Notes under the pieces: generated by a model
Seen by the model: the letters and a program-made list of their open reading frames with translations, nothing else
What the model was told of the DNA's origin: nothing
Database searches by the model: none
Source of the DNA: Ophthalmolycus amberensis
Lineage: Eukaryota; Chordata; Actinopteri; Perciformes; Zoarcidae
Reading direction: 5' to 3'
Assembly (NCBI GenBank): GCA_024529925.1
Contig: JAFEUB010000912.1
Location: 786,501 to 850,500, forward strand
Length of the DNA: 64,000 bases
In this document: in pieces, positions 59,901-64,000 of the stretch
Layout of the letters: each line of letters starts with the position of its first letter
Position numbering within the stretch: position 1 is the first letter of the stretch
Translations under genes and position numbers: made by a program

Positions 59901-62900
59901 GTCTATATTTTGGTATTTTCCTTTTACTCCTTTCTCTACTGCAAAAAATAAAAGGTAGACATGAGACAATGAAGCAATTTATGGAATAGAAATGAAGAAC
60001 TCTGTAAGATCATAGTCATTTTTGGCGCACGGTATTTGGACAAATTAGGCTGAGGGTGTTGCCTCAGTCTGCCGAAACGGCTTTCATGTGACGACATCAG
60101 GGTCAGCTGCAGCTTGCACACTCATACTGGTGGCCATCATTTACTGGAACTTGCGCAAAAACACATAGTTTGAAGCTGCATTCATTCATTCATGGACATC
60201 AATCGGAGCCCACAACTTTCCCCAAACTTTTTGAAGTCACTATCAGTCACAAAAATGTCACTTTTGTTTTTGGAGTTGGTCACGTCCCAGAGTTCTAATC
60301 AAAACCAGATCATTTGCTGCCTGAGATACTGTTCATGACAAATATACCTGGGGCAGAGAAACACCAAAGGGTAACGATTATAACACATATTTGCCAAAGG
60401 TCAGCTCTAGTGGAAATAAACTTTGCCGTCATCGTGTCTTTTTTTCTATATAATAACGTGTTTAAAGTGTTTTCAAATTATGATAAATTGGAGGTAAACA
60501 CGCAGATAAGTATGCTGATTGCTTACTTCTATTGTGATGGGTGTACATGATGGGCGTACCATATCATAAACCAGAATAAAAGCCTCAAACAGTTCAAAGT
60601 TACAGGCTAAGAAAAGGGGTCACACCTTTTTACATAGAACTCTGACATAAAGGAGAGATTTATGGCTCTGACAAATGTGAGATCTGCTGAAGGAACTTTT
60701 ATGACTCAGTGATGCTTTTTACCTCACAGGCACTCCCCTCTGTCGAAAACTAGTTTACAGTGAGTTGGGGCCCATACAGTAAAGTGTCAAGAGGCCTGAT
60801 TTTGGTTTCCTTGGAAACCAGTGGAAAAAAATACAAGCAATCTGCCCATTAAATGACAAGCGGAGTGTTGAGTCACGTCTGACTATATTTAGATGCTCCA
60901 CAAGTGCTTTATAAGCCTCAGAGGTCCCAGTCAGTCCTCACACTGTATTTCCTCCACAGATAAGACATCATTAATTTAGGGAGGATTACTGTGGGCTTCC
61001 CAAGCTATCAGCAGACTGGTTTTATTTAGGCGCCATCAGAGTCTTCAAATGAAATTATTACATGGAAAGGGAGGAAAAGGAAGAAAACAAAGAACAAGCA
61101 CCCAGACATTAAGGCTTCAGGTGTAATCAGTTATAGTTTTTTTAGCACTTACACTGTAATATGACAACGTATCCTCATGCAATGGTTCATATGATATTTT
61201 ACGAAAAAGTAATCAAGCTACACATGTCAATTTCTGCTTATTAATTAAATGTATACAGTCTTTTTAAAATGAACTCGTGGCTCTGTGAAGCTGCTTAGAC
61301 ATACAGGGGATAGAGTCAGGTGATCACAAAAATTATAAGCATTCATCCTCTGGGCACCTTGGGTATCTGTACCAAATTGTACTTCAATCCATCCAGTAAA
61401 TGTCAAAACATTGGACTACAATCCAAAAATGCCAACCTCTTGGAGGTGCTTAAGGAAATGTAGGGGTTGCCAAAGTCATTGGGATTCCTCCTCTGGGAAC
61501 GTCATAGCATTACATCCTATAGACCGTTCAAACGGCAACAACTTGGGTCCATGTCTACTTCCTGTCAGCTGGTGTCATTCACATACACTGCAACAATGGA
61601 TATATAAAAGTAGAAAGGTCATTACTCCACGGAACTCACATTGGTGCCAAGCCATGGTATTCTACATGTATTTGATTTGAAATTGAGCGTCTTTGTTATC
61701 AGTAACTAACCCACCATCTACCAACCAACCAGCTGATATTTAATAACGTTTAGGAGGGCTAATGTTAGCCAGGTCTGTCCATTTTTGTCAGTTAGTTGAC
61801 GCCGGCAATTTTTATACCCGGTACTTGTTTATTGTTCTTCAGTGAACTAAGTTAGCATTTGCCCTTTGATTAGTTAACGTTAGCCAGCAATATCTCTGTT
61901 AAGGCATCCTTCATTCATTTAGAGATATAACCATTAACTTTAGTCAGCAATAACCCTGAAGGTGTAAAATAAATAGACAGGGAGCGGCAGGATTGGAGAG
62001 TGAAAGCAAATTGAGCAGCCTCTCTAGCTTAATCGCTGTCATGACTTAGGGGTATGCTAGCTAATAACACAGGCTGGATGACTAGTATGAATGGAAATCA
62101 CTGAGGCAAACTGCATGCATTGTAGCATACGGTCAAGTCCTATATTTACTGAAAGGCCATTGAGTCCAACCAATTACAATCAGAAGCATTAATAAATTGA
62201 TCTTATAATCACAGTCAGCGATAATAGGTTGGCGCTGCCCTGTTTGGATATATATTAAAATGTAGCTAACTTGAGTTTAGCTATATTCCGTTGCTGGCAG
62301 AGCCATAACAAGGAAAACAAAGACGCACAAATAGATACCATTTTTTTTTTTTTTGGTGGAAGCATATTTACAGTCAAAACAACACAGATATGATTTTTTT
62401 TGTGGGATTCGCCATGTCCGCCCCATTAAAAAGAACTGGCACCAATGTCTGGCACAAACACTAGAATACTGTCAGGATGACGTAATGACCCTTCCTTCTT
62501 TTGTATATTCATGCACTGCAAGAGGAAATAAAGTGGAATGTTTATGTTTACAACTGTGAAATTGTCAATCGTTAGTTAGATTTTTTTATTTTTACTCTTG
62601 ACCAAAGTGGTCAAGAGTACCGGTAACTGACTGAGAAATATTAAGTATTTAACTAAAGTTTAGTAGTATTATTAGACTCAACATTATTCTTAAATGTGAT
62701 CATTTTTAGGGGGATGGAACTGTGGACCTGGACTTATAACTTCGGATTTTCTAACATCAAACGTGTGAAATGTGAAATCTTTTTTTATTACTTGGTCTTG
62801 CAGTGGAAACATTTGATGTAGTGTGTTATCTTTATCAGTCCTGAGTCCCTTTTGTATTAAGAATGGGTGGTCTCCAGCAAAAGGCAGGTACTGTATTGGT

Positions 62901-63679
62901 GTTCGTTGATGCCAACAAGAGCAGACTGTGCCTGAGCTGTCTGATGCCTCCCTCTTGTACCTGGAACCACCAACCACTGTTACAGCCTGCCCTGCAGTTA
63001 TTAGAACAAGAGGTTCTTAGCAAATATGTAACTATTAAGAAAGAGGTAAACTATTTTGTAGCAGAGCATTCATCAATAGCATGATTGTTTGCTACGGTTT
63101 CTCTAATTTACTGAGGATTAAAGCTCACAAGCTATAAACACGCTGTTGTCTTCCTATATGGAGACCGACTGACCGTTGTCTATGTGATCTCACTCAAAGT
63201 GAAATTACTCCGCAGCTCAAAGATGAACATTAAGCATTGATGGCATGCAGTTTAAATATGTTTCTCTTCGTAACACATTCAGTTAAAAAGTACCAATGAC
63301 AAAGTAACAGGATGGGCAATATGGTTCATGGTAAGGCAGAATCTGGAGTATCAGGTCTATATACTGCATCTGAATCCGTCACAAGGGCTAGAGACCAACG
63401 TATCCGCCTGATTCTGACGTCATATTGAGTCGACAGAGATGTGTGGTCATGACAACATACTTTGTGTTGGTATTTTAAGAAGGGAGTGGAGCGAGTAAAA
63501 AGAGAAAAGATAAAGAAAAAAAAACAGAAGCAGCCTAGGTTGCCTGGCGATATTTAGAGGACACACCGTATCTGTAAAATGCATTTGTTAATCAAGGGGG
63601 TCATATCAAATTAAAATCTACTATTCAGCATCCCAAACGAGAGGAAGACTCGAGAAGAGAAGAGGGGCCGTGATACACC
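56961..63679. other. Long stretch without recognisable genes
   Basis: The frames are all short and without domains. Contents: a TA microsatellite at about 58656-58674, a fragment of the AAGTACTT-rich dispersed repeat at about 58790-58880, and poly-T tracts. It may be intron or spacer of a gene outside the window. Confidence 0.45.
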
Positions 63680-64000
63680 AAATAACACATGCCCTTTGAA
63701 TAAATGTCTTCAAAGCAGAGTGCTGTTCGGATTTCAAAGTAATCTGTACTTTTAATCGCTTTAGAACAGCCTCGATAGCAGCGTTAATGTTAGCGGTCTC
63801 TATTGTTGTTGTGATTACTCCTTGGTTAGACGCACAGCTGACAACAGATTGACGGCTGTGTGGGTCCCACTCCCACGGGGCTGATTAGCTAATTGTTAGT
63901 CCCCCTCCCACGGCAGTCATTGGTTCGATTAGTCTTTAAATGGAGAAATCCCTGGTTTGTGCCTTGATGCCAGACCAATCAGTCAACTCGAACACGGTGG
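63680..64000 (+). promoter_or_regulatory. Weak candidate promoter at right edge
   Basis: CCAAT-type boxes in both orientations (ATTGGTTCG near 63919, GACCAATCAG near 63973) flank a TTTAAA-like element in a modestly GC-richer stretch. No coding start is visible before the window ends. Confidence 0.18.

Noticed and set aside
1..64000. CRISPR array, phage or bacterial systems
   Set aside because: No regularly spaced direct repeats or prokaryotic gene organisation. Introns, SINEs and LINEs show vertebrate nuclear DNA.

Overview
The window looks like about 64 kb of ray-finned fish (teleost) nuclear DNA. Its genes have introns and long AT-rich spacers. It carries many dispersed repeats typical of fish: hAT-type DNA transposons, Rex1-like and CR1/L2-like LINE pieces, tRNA-derived SINEs and a long CA microsatellite. 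No operons, phage genes or CRISPR arrays are seen.

Layout. 1-14.6 kb: a possible exon of an unidentified gene at the left edge, then mostly repeats. These include three hAT-type elements or fragments, two of them with perfect 8-bp target-site duplications (1750-2794 and 13834-14594), and a CpG-rich stretch at 5.5-6.3 kb that may be a promoter. 15.7-23.4 kb: a C2H2 zinc-finger gene on the minus strand (coding exon 15987-17867), with a likely 5' UTR exon and CpG-rich promoter near 23.3 kb. Its presumed intron holds SINEs and another hAT element with a perfect duplication (20645-21124). 23.9-40.6 kb: an array of class A chemoattractant-type GPCR genes (formyl-peptide-receptor/chemerin-receptor-like), all on the minus strand. 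Two copies are intact (31457-32563 and 38681-39820). One is broken by a single extra base (27067-28174). Two are reduced to fragments (24505-24830 and 25034-25193). Two of the copies sit in a recent tandem duplication of about 4.2 kb. 40.6-47.2 kb: non-coding. 47262-48522: a five-exon trypsin-like serine protease gene, plus strand. 51.3-55.4 kb: hyaluronan synthase 1 (has1), plus strand, with promoter, a non-coding first exon, four coding exons and poly(A) signals. 55.7-57.0 kb: a truncated LINE on the minus strand. 57-64 kb: no recognisable gene.

How it fits together. In human 19q13.4, HAS1 lies directly beside the FPR1/FPR2/FPR3 cluster, with the kallikrein serine proteases farther away in the same region. 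Here a has1 gene, a trypsin-like protease and a cluster of FPR/CMKLR1-type receptors lie within 30 kb. The main inference from the window is that it holds a fish counterpart of that neighbourhood, with its own lineage-specific, partly decayed receptor expansion. The genes are not a pathway in a strict sense, but leukocyte chemoattractant receptors, a secreted protease and a hyaluronan-making enzyme all fit inflammation or tissue-remodelling biology.
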